NCBI RefSeq assembly: GCF_024808665.1
Contig: NZ_JANUBZ010000015.1
Coordinates: 42,184 to 106,183 of the forward strand
Direction: 5' to 3'
Source: Mucilaginibacter empetricola
GTDB taxonomy: Bacteria; Bacteroidota; Bacteroidia; Sphingobacteriales; Sphingobacteriaceae
Length of the DNA stretch: 64,000 bases
Position 1 is the first letter of the stretch, and each line of letters opens with the position of its first letter. The position numbers and the translations under genes are program-made. Shown one piece after another: positions 8,256 through 16,705 of this stretch. The notes under the pieces were generated by a model. It was not told where the DNA came from. It was given only the letters and a program-made list of their open reading frames with translations, and did no database searches.

Positions 8256-8690
8256 ATGGCTAGTTCATATCCTCTACCCAAGTTCCATTTTAGTGTTGAC
8301 TGGAGTGGTACTAACATAGGTTTTACTGACGTAAGCGGGCTCGATATCACCAACGATGTAGTTGAATATCGCGACGGCGCCAGCCCGGAGTATCATAAAA
8401 TAAAAATGCCAGGACAACGCAAATTCAGCAATATCACGCTTAAACGCGGTGTGTTTAAATCAGATAATGAGTTTTATACCTGGTTTAATACCATCAACAT
8501 GAATACCGTTACCCGCCGCGACATCACCATTAGCTTATTGGATGAAAACCTTACGCCGGTTGTGGTTTGGAAAATAAAAAATGCATGGCCCACTAAAATT
8601 ACATCAACCGATTTAAAGGCCGATGGTAACGAAGTAGCAATTGAATCACTTGAACTGGCACACGAAGGCTTAACTATTCAAAACGACTAA
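8256..8690 (+). CDS. Inner tube protein 1 (Pvc1/Afp1-like, gp19 family)
   Basis: 144 aa. It has the tube/Hcp-like fold pattern of phage tail tube proteins: FHFSVDWSGTNIGFTDVSGLD at the N-terminus, then KIKMPGQRKFSNITLKRGVF, and a final strand pair with VAIESLELAHEGL. Hexamers stack to form the tube that the sheath surrounds. It is followed after 5 bp by a second, longer tube paralogue, the same pairing as Pvc1/Pvc5. Confidence 0.95.
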   Translation: MASSYPLPKFHFSVDWSGTNIGFTDVSGLDITNDVVEYRDGASPEYHKIKMPGQRKFSNITLKRGVFKSDNEFYTWFNTINMNTVTRRDITISLLDENLTPVVVWKIKNAWPTKITSTDLKADGNEVAIESLELAHEGLTIQND

Positions 8691-8695
8691 GTAGC

Positions 8696-9223
8696 ATGTT
8701 TGATTATCCTTATACCGGGTTTCATTTTTTGGTGGTATTTGAGATCTTTCCGCAGGTACCCAACGATTTCCGTTTTCAGGAAGTTACCGGCCTCAGCGTA
8801 AACGTCAATATGGATACTTATCCCGAAGGTGGCGAAAACCGCTTTGTGCATCGCCTGCCGGGAAGAAACACTTATACCGACCTGGTTTTAAAACGGGGAT
8901 GGACACTGGTTTCGGGAATTACCGCATGGTGCCTGGATTCGATTGAAAACTTCAATTACCAGCCCACCAATATGCTGATATCGTTATTAGATGAAAATCA
9001 TTTGCCGGTATCATCATGGTATATAACCAATGCCATTCCTATCAAATATGAACTTTCGGGTTTAAATGCCGAACAAAGTCAGATTGTGATTGAATCGATA
9101 ACCTTGCGATACGAGTATTACACCACGCTAAACCTTTCGGCCGCTGTTGGGGCTGCAATTGGGGCCGTAGCAGGTTTACTTGGTGGCAGCTCGAGTCCAA
9201 GTGCCAGTATTACGGTGGCTTAA
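8696..9223 (+). CDS. Second tube protein (Pvc5/Afp5-like) with hydrophobic Gly/Ala tail
   Basis: 175 aa. Residues 1-145 repeat the gp19-family pattern of the preceding gene (GFHFLVVFEI, FRFQEVTGLSVNVN, RLPGRNTYTDLVLKRGW, QIVIESITLRYEYY), which fits a baseplate-proximal tube initiator ring. The last ~30 residues are unusual: a Gly/Ala-rich hydrophobic stretch (AAVGAAIGAVAGLLGG) that looks like a glycine-zipper or membrane-active segment rather than part of the tube fold. The start ATG lies 5 bp after the stop of the first tube gene. Confidence 0.92.
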   Translation: MFDYPYTGFHFLVVFEIFPQVPNDFRFQEVTGLSVNVNMDTYPEGGENRFVHRLPGRNTYTDLVLKRGWTLVSGITAWCLDSIENFNYQPTNMLISLLDENHLPVSSWYITNAIPIKYELSGLNAEQSQIVIESITLRYEYYTTLNLSAAVGAAIGAVAGLLGGSSSPSASITVA

Positions 9224-9256
9224 ATAAAATGTTGTTTAATTTTTAAATAGAATACC

Positions 9257-9430
9257 ATGCCTGTTGATATACGCGAAATTCAAATTATTGCGGCTGTTCA
9301 GGACGGGGGGGCTAACAAACCCTCATCCGGCGGCAGCGGCGCTTCCGCCTCAAAAGGCGGCAATGACGACTTGATTGCCAAATGTGTTGAGCAGGTATTG
9401 GAAATTTTAAAAGAACAAAAAGAACGCTAA
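9257..9430 (+). CDS. DUF5908 family small eCIS protein
   Basis: A 57-aa protein: MPVDIREIQIIAAVQDG at the N-terminus, a Gly/Ser-rich linker, and a C-terminal helix DDLIAKCVEQVLEILKEQKE. The N-terminal pattern MPxxIRExxIxA is that of DUF5908, a family seen in Bacteroidota eCIS clusters at the Pvc6/Afp6 position, directly before the LysM gene, as here. Its exact role is unknown; a baseplate/hub accessory or chaperone is likely. The stop overlaps the next ATG by one base (TAATG). Confidence 0.85.
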   Translation: MPVDIREIQIIAAVQDGGANKPSSGGSGASASKGGNDDLIAKCVEQVLEILKEQKER

Positions 9431-10146
9431 TGAGCTCCGGACAATTATTAAAAATGAAGCTGGTGGCGTATGACGACATTGGCTTTACCACCCAGTCGGG
9501 CGATTCGTATGAGGTGCTGATTAATCCGGAATCTTATGCGCTGACCTATGCTTCCGAAACCAGTGATAAAAGCGCCCAGGGATCGAGCGAAAGTATTACA
9601 TCTTTCAACAAAAGATCGCCGCAATCCCTCACTTTTAAGTTTTTGTTTGATGGTACCGGCGTAATTCAACGGGGTGGTGGTGGTTTGCTTTCGGGCTTGG
9701 CGGTACCAGGCTTGCCGGCAAATAAACCTGATGTAATGCAGGATTATCAGAATTTCAAATCGGTAGTTTATCAATATGCCGGCGACACACACCAGCCGCG
9801 TTTTGTGCAATTACAATGGGGGCCCTTGCTATATAATTGCCAGGCCACCCGCATGACGATCACCTTTAAATTGTTCAACCCCGATGGATCACCTTTAAGG
9901 GCCGAAGCGGAATGCACTTTTCAGGGAGTGATTGACGAAGTTAAGCTGGCAGCCATAGAAGGGCGGCAATCGCCGGATTTAACGCATGTACGAACGGTGA
10001 AAGATGGCGACACACTGCCGCTGATCTGTTATCGCGAATATGGCGACAGCAAATATTATTATCAGGTAGCCCAGTTTAATGGCCTTACAGATTTTAAGAA
10101 CCTTCAATCAGGAACAAAAATTATTTTACCTCCAATTACCACTTAA
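9430..10146 (+). CDS. LysM-domain hub protein (Pvc7/Afp7-like)
   Basis: 238 aa. The N-terminal ~170 residues carry the CIS hub pattern (YEVLINPESYALTY, SLTFKFLFDGTGV, FVQLQWGPLLYNCQATRMTI). The C-terminal ~50 residues are a LysM domain (VKDGDTLPLICYREYGDSKY, then ALQ-type end with GTKIILP). This protein joins the spike base to the first tube ring and binds peptidoglycan-like or structural partners through LysM, as gp53-like proteins do in phages. Translation is coupled to the DUF5908 gene upstream. Confidence 0.9.
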   Translation: MSSGQLLKMKLVAYDDIGFTTQSGDSYEVLINPESYALTYASETSDKSAQGSSESITSFNKRSPQSLTFKFLFDGTGVIQRGGGGLLSGLAVPGLPANKPDVMQDYQNFKSVVYQYAGDTHQPRFVQLQWGPLLYNCQATRMTITFKLFNPDGSPLRAEAECTFQGVIDEVKLAAIEGRQSPDLTHVRTVKDGDTLPLICYREYGDSKYYYQVAQFNGLTDFKNLQSGTKIILPPITT

Positions 10147-10147
10147 T

Positions 10148-11944
10148 ATGCCGCTTAGCCAATCATTACCCGGAACGCAGAATGTTGATTTGGTTACGTT
10201 TACCATAAAGGTAAATGGCACCGCTTTGGCTACTACGTACCAGGTAGTATCAATGAGTTTCACTAACGAAATGAACCGGATACCCATGGCTAAGCTGGTT
10301 ATTTATGATGGCGATCCGGCTAAACAGGATTTCCCCATAAGCGATGAGGCTACACTGGTGCCGGGGGCTGCAATTGAGGTTACGGCTGGTTATCACTCAG
10401 ATGAATCGACAATTTTTGATGGTATTATTTTGCGGCATAGCTTAAAGGTGCGTAATAATGGTTCGCCCGTGCTGATTTTGGATTGCCGCGATAATGCTGT
10501 AAAAATGACAGTAGCGCGCAAAAACAAGTATTTCTATAACATGAAAGATAGCGACGCTGCCCAGCAGATTATAGGCACCTACTCGCTTGATTGTGATATA
10601 GAAGATACCAGTGCCACCTTAGAATCTATTGTGCAATATGATTGTACCGATTGGGATTTTGTGATGGCGCGCATGGAAGCTAATGGCAAATTATGCTCGG
10701 TTAGCAATGGTAAAATAACCGCAAAAAAGCCCGATTTTACTACGGCAACCGTACTTGATGTTGTGTTTGGCGCCACCATGCTGGAGTTTGATGCCGATTT
10801 GGATGCCCGCAACCAGTACCAAAGCCTGGTAGCCAAAACATGGGATTATACCAACCAGGCCATTGCCACAGCAAGTGCCGCCGAGCCTGGTTTTACAGAA
10901 AACGGCAACATATCCAGCAGTGATTTGGGAAGCGTACTCAGCATAGCCGAATATGATTTGTATTCGGGCGGCGATGTTACTACGGATGAGCTGCAAAACC
11001 TGGCCGATTCACGCTTACTAAAAGCCCGCATGTCGCGCTGCCGCGGTCGCGTGCGTTTCAGGGGATATGGCGGCGAGCTAAGTCCCGGCGATATGATTAA
11101 CATAGGCGGCGTGGGCGATCGTTTTAACGGAGCCGTATTTGTATCTGGCGTACGCCACGAAATTACAGGTGGCAATTGGACCACTGATGTGCAGTTCGGC
11201 CTTTCAAACGAGCTATTCAGCAAGCAGCCCGATTTTAACTCTTCGCCCGCTACAGATATGCTGCCGGCAATACAGGGCCTGCAGATTGGAATAGTAACCG
11301 ATCTGGAAAACGATCCCGACAGTCAGGACCGCGTAAAGTTCAGGCTGCCCATAATTGATCCGAACGAAGACGGCATTTGGGGCCGCATAGCATCCCTCGA
11401 TGCAGGTAACAAACGGGGCATGTTTTTCCGTCCCGAAATTGGCGATGAGGTAATTGTTGGTTTTTTAAATAACGATCCGCGCCGCCCGGTTATACTGGGC
11501 ATGCTGAACAGCAGCAACAACCCGGCGCCTTTGCAGGCATCAAACCAAAACGACCAAAAAGGTTATACCTCCCGCAGCGGCATGACTATGCTTTTTAACG
11601 ATTCAGAAAAATCATTAAAAATAACAACACCGGCCGGCAAAAAGATGACCATCAGCGAGCAGGACGGTGTAATGAGTATGGAAGATGAAAACGGCAACAC
11701 TTTTTCAATGGATTCATCAGCCATCACCATGAAGAGCGCCGGCGATATAAAATTAACAGCAACCGGCGACTTAACCGTTTCGGCAGCTAATGTTTCTATA
11801 AGCCCATCGTCAAGCTTTGCAGTAAGCTCAGGCGGTGCATCCATCAACGCAGGAAGTGGCGCGGCTTCGTTGTCGGCACCATCCGTTAAGGTTGAAGGCT
11901 CGGGTACCGCCACCATAAAAGGCGGAATTGTAATGATAAATTAG
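10148..11944 (+). CDS. VgrG-like central spike protein (Pvc8/Afp8-like)
   Basis: 598 aa from the ATG at 10148, two bases after the LysM gene ends; the frame is open further upstream but overlaps that gene. Domains in order: gp27-like hub (residues ~1-370; FTIKVNGTALATTYQVVSMS and later CDSWDF-like strands), an OB-fold near residues 375-470 (IGIVTDLENDPDSQDRVKFR, FFRPEIGDEVIVGFLNNDPR), and a C-terminal repetitive beta-helix (residues ~500-598, with GDIKLTATGDLTVSAANVS). It forms the trimeric spike on which the PAAR tip sits. A REP-like element starts at its stop codon. Confidence 0.95.
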   Translation: MPLSQSLPGTQNVDLVTFTIKVNGTALATTYQVVSMSFTNEMNRIPMAKLVIYDGDPAKQDFPISDEATLVPGAAIEVTAGYHSDESTIFDGIILRHSLKVRNNGSPVLILDCRDNAVKMTVARKNKYFYNMKDSDAAQQIIGTYSLDCDIEDTSATLESIVQYDCTDWDFVMARMEANGKLCSVSNGKITAKKPDFTTATVLDVVFGATMLEFDADLDARNQYQSLVAKTWDYTNQAIATASAAEPGFTENGNISSSDLGSVLSIAEYDLYSGGDVTTDELQNLADSRLLKARMSRCRGRVRFRGYGGELSPGDMINIGGVGDRFNGAVFVSGVRHEITGGNWTTDVQFGLSNELFSKQPDFNSSPATDMLPAIQGLQIGIVTDLENDPDSQDRVKFRLPIIDPNEDGIWGRIASLDAGNKRGMFFRPEIGDEVIVGFLNNDPRRPVILGMLNSSNNPAPLQASNQNDQKGYTSRSGMTMLFNDSEKSLKITTPAGKKMTISEQDGVMSMEDENGNTFSMDSSAITMKSAGDIKLTATGDLTVSAANVSISPSSSFAVSSGGASINAGSGAASLSAPSVKVEGSGTATIKGGIVMIN

Positions 11945-12106
11945 CCTCACCCCCGGCCCCTCTCCAACCGCGTGCCGCCTTAGCTTTAGCGGTGGCGCAA
12001 GGAGAGGGGAGTTAGACAACGGACGGGTTAAAGTGAGGTCAACCGATATAAATTAAATAAGCGCGAAGCTCAAGTCCTCTCCTTTGGAGAGGATTTAGGT
12101 GAGGCT
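11943..12106. repeat. Paired REP/MITE-like palindromes inside the eCIS operon
   Basis: The gap between the spike and PAAR genes holds two related inverted repeats. Unit one (11945-12038) is bounded by CCTCAC and GTGAGG, with a CCCCTCTCC/GGAGAGGGG stem inside. Unit two (about 12070-12106) has TCCTCTCC-TTT-GGAGAGGA and ends in GGTGAGGCT. The outermost AGCCTCACC (11943-11951) and GGTGAGGCT (12098-12106) are perfect inverted ends. Stem-loops of this kind are dispersed repeats in many Sphingobacteriaceae. The left end coincides with the spike stop codon (TAG at 11942-11944). Confidence 0.75.
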
Positions 12107-12121
12107 CAAAAACTAAAAACT

Positions 12122-12412
12122 ATGCCATTTGCAGCAAGAGCATCAGATATGCATGTATGCCCATTGTCAACCGGGCCGGTTCCTCACGTTGGGGGGCCAA
12201 TTTTGCCACCAGGGGCGCCTACCGTTTTAATAGGCGGGCTACCTGCGGCGAGGGTTGGCGATATGTGTACTTGCGTAGGACCACCTGATGTAATCGCAAT
12301 GGGCTCGTCAACGGTATTGATTGGTGGAATGCCAGCTGCCCGCATGGGCGACATGACCGCACATGGCGGTTCAATAATATTAGGATGTCCAACAGTAATG
12401 ATAGGAGGTTAA
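12122..12412 (+). CDS. PAAR-repeat spike tip protein (Pvc10/Afp10-like)
   Basis: 96 aa. PAAR-type repeats are visible: MPFAARASDMHVCP, then LIGGLPAARVGDMCTCVG, LIGGMPAARMGDMTAHGG and a final PTVMIGG. PAAR proteins form a sharp zinc-bound cone on the spike; the His and Cys residues (H11, C13, CTC near residue 43, H82) are the expected ligands. It is the first gene after the REP-like element, so its expression depends on read-through or on local effects of that structure. No extra effector domain is fused to it. Confidence 0.95.
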   Translation: MPFAARASDMHVCPLSTGPVPHVGGPILPPGAPTVLIGGLPAARVGDMCTCVGPPDVIAMGSSTVLIGGMPAARMGDMTAHGGSIILGCPTVMIGG

Positions 12413-12413
12413 T

Positions 12414-12818
12414 ATGTCTGATTTTTTAGGAACAGGGTGGAGTTTTCCACCAACGTTCGACAATGTTAATAATACCGTGGTAATGACCAGCGACGATGTT
12501 GACATACAGCTTAGCTTACAGATATTGCTGGCAACACGCACCGGCGAAAGGGTAATGGTACCTAATTATGGTTGTAATTTAAATGAGATGGTTTTTGAAC
12601 CCATAACCACCACATTTAAAACCTACATAAGTGAAATGATCAGAACGGCTATACTTTATTATGAACCCAGGATTGATTTAAACGCTGTTACGATAGATGA
12701 TAGCCAGTCAACCAGTGGTGTGATTATTATCAGCGTCACATACACCGTGCGCACCACTAACTCCAGGTTCAATTTTGTATATCCTTATTACATAAACGAA
12801 GGAACAGAAATACAGTAA
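12414..12818 (+). CDS. gp25-like baseplate wedge protein (Pvc9/Afp9-like)
   Basis: 134 aa, GPW/gp25 family. The pattern DVDIQLSLQILLATRTGERV, VPNYGCNLNEMVFEP, then the helix ISEMIRTAILYYEPRIDL and VIIISVTYTVR is typical. In phage T4 and T6SS (TssE) this wedge component initiates sheath assembly; the conserved E-x-R-like core is present as TGERVMVPNYG. The gene starts one base after the PAAR stop and its own stop overlaps the next ATG (TAATG). An AGGAGG at 12403-12408 precedes the start, although it also encodes the last PAAR codons. Confidence 0.94.
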   Translation: MSDFLGTGWSFPPTFDNVNNTVVMTSDDVDIQLSLQILLATRTGERVMVPNYGCNLNEMVFEPITTTFKTYISEMIRTAILYYEPRIDLNAVTIDDSQSTSGVIIISVTYTVRTTNSRFNFVYPYYINEGTEIQ

Positions 12819-15800
12819 TGGCAAATAATTGTACAGACACCAGCTTACTTTCGTACAGCGGCACCAGCCAGGCGCAGCGTTCATTGGATGCTTTATTGGC
12901 TGCCAGCCCGCAGGTAGATGAGCGCACTACGGCTGATCTGATCCTGTTTATTAAAAATTACAGCGCCTACCTAAACTATTATGATCTTACCAATACCGTT
13001 ACCGGCGATTGGCAGGATTTAATGGGCAGCGACAGTGTAGTAATTATTGCCTCCCTGGCCAACTGGACCACACAAGACTATGCTGAGTTTATAAAAACCG
13101 TTAGCGATAGTGCTATAAATGCAACCACAGCTACTGATGCAACCAACTATTTCAAAGTGTTGTTTGATTTTGCCTTTTCGCTGGCATCGGGCATATTGAA
13201 TGCATATAATCAGTTGCCTGTTGGGTCCGATTACTCTACATTTTTATCGGTTTCTATTATATCCAGTTTGGTTACGCCGCTAAATGCGTTGTGGCAATAC
13301 TATAAGCAGTTTATTGGCATTTCGGCACCGGGCGCGTCGCCATCATATAATTTGATTGATGTAACATCAACTTTCACCTACCCTACCCCGGTTGATATGC
13401 TGGTTTTTTCGCAAAACTTTGTTGTGCCGCCGCAGCCACCGCTAACAACACCATTTAATATTCAGCCTTCTACTACGGCCGAGCCTATACTTTTAAGCAA
13501 CACGTTGGGCCCTAAACTGGTACAGAGCAATATTAACCAGGTTTTAACACACAACTTATTTACCGGGGTGTACCAATCTTTTATTGATGGTATAACCAAT
13601 ATCGTTAGCCAAACCCCTACCTACCTGCAAAATGTGTTGAGCGATAGCCCAACCCACGCACCACACTATGCCTTGTATCTTACTTTTTTAAAGCTGTTTA
13701 ATTTTTCACAGCAGCACTTAAATAACTATACTAAAAATCACCTCGATTTTTATTACAAACAAGTGCTGGAGCTAAGCAACAATGCCGCCGAGCCTGATTT
13801 GGTCGACCTGGTTTTTACATTGCAAAAAAATATCAGCCAGCATTTAATCCCCGCTGGCACTTCGTTCGCCGCAGGCAAGGATGCCAATAGCAATAATATT
13901 TTTTATGCAACCACCAATGATGTGGTTTTGCAAACTGCCAGCGTACAATTAATGCGCTCCATATTTTTAAATAAAGGCATTAATCCAACAACACTATTTG
14001 CATCGCCAACAGCCAACTCGGCCGATGGACAGGGCGCAAAACTGTTAAGTGCCGATGGCTCGTGGTTCCCCTTCGGCGATCCGCAGCAAAACCTGGCCAA
14101 TGCAACCCTGGGCTTTGCCATAGCCAGCAATGTACTTTACTTAAACGAAGGTAACCGCACCGTTACGGTCACTTTTAATTGCAGCAGTCTTAACAACATC
14201 GCGCAAACAGATCTGTCGGGTATATTTACCGTGCAGCTTACCGGTAAAACCGGCTGGTATACTGCATCGGCTTATACAGCGTCCATCAGCGGCAATTCAT
14301 TTTCGCTATCGGTAACACTGGAGGGAGACGCACCGCCTATTATCCCCTATTCATCAAAACTACACAGCGGCAACTTTACCGTCGCTTTACCTATGGTACA
14401 GGTTATACTAAGCAGTTATACCTCTTACCAAACCATTAAGGCGTTGTCCATTGAAACCATAACCGTTTCTGTAAGTGTCGATTCGGTTAAGAACCTGATA
14501 TTACAAAATGACGACGGTAAGATAGATACCTCCAAGCCATTTAAAGTTTTTGGCGATTTTCCTGATCAGGGTGCTTCATTTATAATAGGCAGTAAGGAAG
14601 TTTTTCAAAAAGAACTTACCGCCCTAACTATCAATTTTGACTGGCAGCAGGATCCAAATTTGGATACAACTGTTTTAATATCAGCATTAACAAAAGGCAG
14701 CTGGCAGAGTATTAATTCCCAGGCATCTGTAAGTTTATACGCATCAGATATTAAACTAACCTCGCCCCAGCCACCGGTATCAACAATCATATGGACGTTG
14801 AAAGATGCAACAGCAGGCTTAACACTTGATAAAACACTGTTTGAAACTTCGGCAAAAAAACTAACCGATTATACGGTAACGCCCGATGATATTGAAAAAG
14901 ACGAATATAAAGTAACAGGCCCCGCACGCTCCATAGACCCGGGATATTCACCCGGTGCAGGTTATTCTATAGGTACCGGATTTACCGATCCTGGGTTTAC
15001 AATTGATCCGATAATTATAGTTGACCCGATAATCTACCTTTATCCGCAAGAGGTAACAACCACCGGGTTAAACAATATTGTACAGTCGCCTGCTGATTTT
15101 ACGGCAAATGTGGCCTACGATGCTACCAGCATTGATGGCTTTATTGAGCTGGAATTAAACGTGACCGAATATAACCTCAGTACATTTTTAAACAGCATCC
15201 CACAACCCTCTGTTACTGTAACTAATGATGGAGGCACACCACCTACCATAACCGGTTATGTAGTTAATAAAGTAACTACCCCTGTAGCAACACCGCCGGC
15301 GATAAAATCAGTATATCTTTCCTATAGTGCCGAAGATAACCTACTGTTTACCAATACTGCCGCGGCCTTTAATACGCGTACCAACTATTATTACCAGGTA
15401 GAGCCTTTTGGCTATCGCGAAATGCATCCATTTATCACTACCGATGCCGCGCTTACCGTTTTGCCTTTATTTAATTTGGATGATGGCAGCGCTAACGATA
15501 ATGGCGGCGAATTGTGGATAGGCCTTGCCAATGCACTGGCCGATGAAACATTCTCCGTATTGTTCCAGGTATCAGAAGGAAGTGCCAACCCGCTAAAAAA
15601 CATGACGGAGGTTGACTGGTATTATTTACAGGCCAATAACTGGGTACAGTTTACCGCACAGGCGGTGACAGATGGCACCAATAACCTTACCAGTTCAGGC
15701 ATCATTATTTTTAATGTACCTGGCACCGCAACCCTTACCAATACGCGTGCCGACAATAACTACATCTGGATAAAAGCAGTAGTTAACCATGATACCGATG

Positions 15801-16705
15801 CAGTATGTAATTTAATAGCTATTGATACCAATGCATCGCAGGCGCAGTTTGTACAAACCGCCGGCAGCAACGTAGTATTTACAGCCCCCATCAAAGCAAA
15901 TACCATCAGTAAACCTGCCGTGGCCGATGCGGCTTTAAAACAAACACAGCAACCCTACACCTCATTCGGCGGTCGCGTTGTGGAGACCGATAGTCAATTT
16001 TACGTACGGGTGAGCGAACGTTTACGTCATAAACATCGTGCTATTACCGCATGGGATTATGAACGGTTAACCTTACAATATTTCCCGCAAATTTTCAAGG
16101 CAAAATGTCTTAGTCATACCGGTTTTATTACTGACACCATTACCTATCAACAAGATTATGCCGAAACCTTAGCCGGGCAAGTGATGGTAGTAACCATTCC
16201 CGATTTAACGCAGCTAAGCATGGCCAATATATTAAGGCCATATACCAGTATAGGCTTGCTGGCCGATATACAAATTTACCTTGCCGGCTTAACCTCTCCT
16301 TTTGTAACCGTTAATGTTTGCAACCCGCAATTTGAGGAGGTACAGTTTGCATTTTCGGTAACCTTTAAAGAAAACTACGACCCGGTTTATTATACCAACC
16401 AGTTAAATAATGACATAGAACAGTTTTTAACCCCATGGGCATTTGGCAACCCGCAGGACATTGACTTTGGCACCACCATTCAAAAATCAGTAGTGCTCAA
16501 TTTTGTGGAGGAAAGGGTTTATGTTGATTATGTTACCTGTTTTATAATGAGCCAGATTATACGCAACGGATCTGTTGTTGAACAAACATTTTACAACATT
16601 GAAGAAGCCACGCCAACTACCGCACGCTCCATTTTAGTTTCCTATTATGACGCTGCAACCAATACCAGACACCTGATCAGTAACCCTGCTAATTGCGATT
16701 GCTAA
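12818..16705 (+). CDS. Baseplate J-like wedge protein (Pvc11/Afp11-like)
   Basis: 1295 aa, large baseplate wedge component. The C-terminal third has the baseplate-J/gp47 pattern (FGGRVVETDSQFYVRVSERL, then LRHKHRAITAWDYERL, VVTIPDLT, VTFKENYDPVYY). The N-terminal two thirds are beta-rich and less conserved; QHLIPAGTSFAAGKDANSNN near residue 345 is a typical J-type start of the domain. An odd insert near residues 705-745 is a Gly/Pro/Ile-rich repeat stretch (DPGYSPGAGYSIGTGFTDPG). It dimerises or pairs with the Pvc12-like protein encoded next to form the wedges. Confidence 0.92.
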   Translation: MANNCTDTSLLSYSGTSQAQRSLDALLAASPQVDERTTADLILFIKNYSAYLNYYDLTNTVTGDWQDLMGSDSVVIIASLANWTTQDYAEFIKTVSDSAINATTATDATNYFKVLFDFAFSLASGILNAYNQLPVGSDYSTFLSVSIISSLVTPLNALWQYYKQFIGISAPGASPSYNLIDVTSTFTYPTPVDMLVFSQNFVVPPQPPLTTPFNIQPSTTAEPILLSNTLGPKLVQSNINQVLTHNLFTGVYQSFIDGITNIVSQTPTYLQNVLSDSPTHAPHYALYLTFLKLFNFSQQHLNNYTKNHLDFYYKQVLELSNNAAEPDLVDLVFTLQKNISQHLIPAGTSFAAGKDANSNNIFYATTNDVVLQTASVQLMRSIFLNKGINPTTLFASPTANSADGQGAKLLSADGSWFPFGDPQQNLANATLGFAIASNVLYLNEGNRTVTVTFNCSSLNNIAQTDLSGIFTVQLTGKTGWYTASAYTASISGNSFSLSVTLEGDAPPIIPYSSKLHSGNFTVALPMVQVILSSYTSYQTIKALSIETITVSVSVDSVKNLILQNDDGKIDTSKPFKVFGDFPDQGASFIIGSKEVFQKELTALTINFDWQQDPNLDTTVLISALTKGSWQSINSQASVSLYASDIKLTSPQPPVSTIIWTLKDATAGLTLDKTLFETSAKKLTDYTVTPDDIEKDEYKVTGPARSIDPGYSPGAGYSIGTGFTDPGFTIDPIIIVDPIIYLYPQEVTTTGLNNIVQSPADFTANVAYDATSIDGFIELELNVTEYNLSTFLNSIPQPSVTVTNDGGTPPTITGYVVNKVTTPVATPPAIKSVYLSYSAEDNLLFTNTAAAFNTRTNYYYQVEPFGYREMHPFITTDAALTVLPLFNLDDGSANDNGGELWIGLANALADETFSVLFQVSEGSANPLKNMTEVDWYYLQANNWVQFTAQAVTDGTNNLTSSGIIIFNVPGTATLTNTRADNNYIWIKAVVNHDTDAVCNLIAIDTNASQAQFVQTAGSNVVFTAPIKANTISKPAVADAALKQTQQPYTSFGGRVVETDSQFYVRVSERLRHKHRAITAWDYERLTLQYFPQIFKAKCLSHTGFITDTITYQQDYAETLAGQVMVVTIPDLTQLSMANILRPYTSIGLLADIQIYLAGLTSPFVTVNVCNPQFEEVQFAFSVTFKENYDPVYYTNQLNNDIEQFLTPWAFGNPQDIDFGTTIQKSVVLNFVEERVYVDYVTCFIMSQIIRNGSVVEQTFYNIEEATPTTARSILVSYYDAATNTRHLISNPANCDC

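Noticed and set aside
10079..10147. Longer start for the spike protein
   Set aside because: The upstream extension lies wholly inside the LysM gene, and the ATG at 10148 gives a normal family N-terminus.
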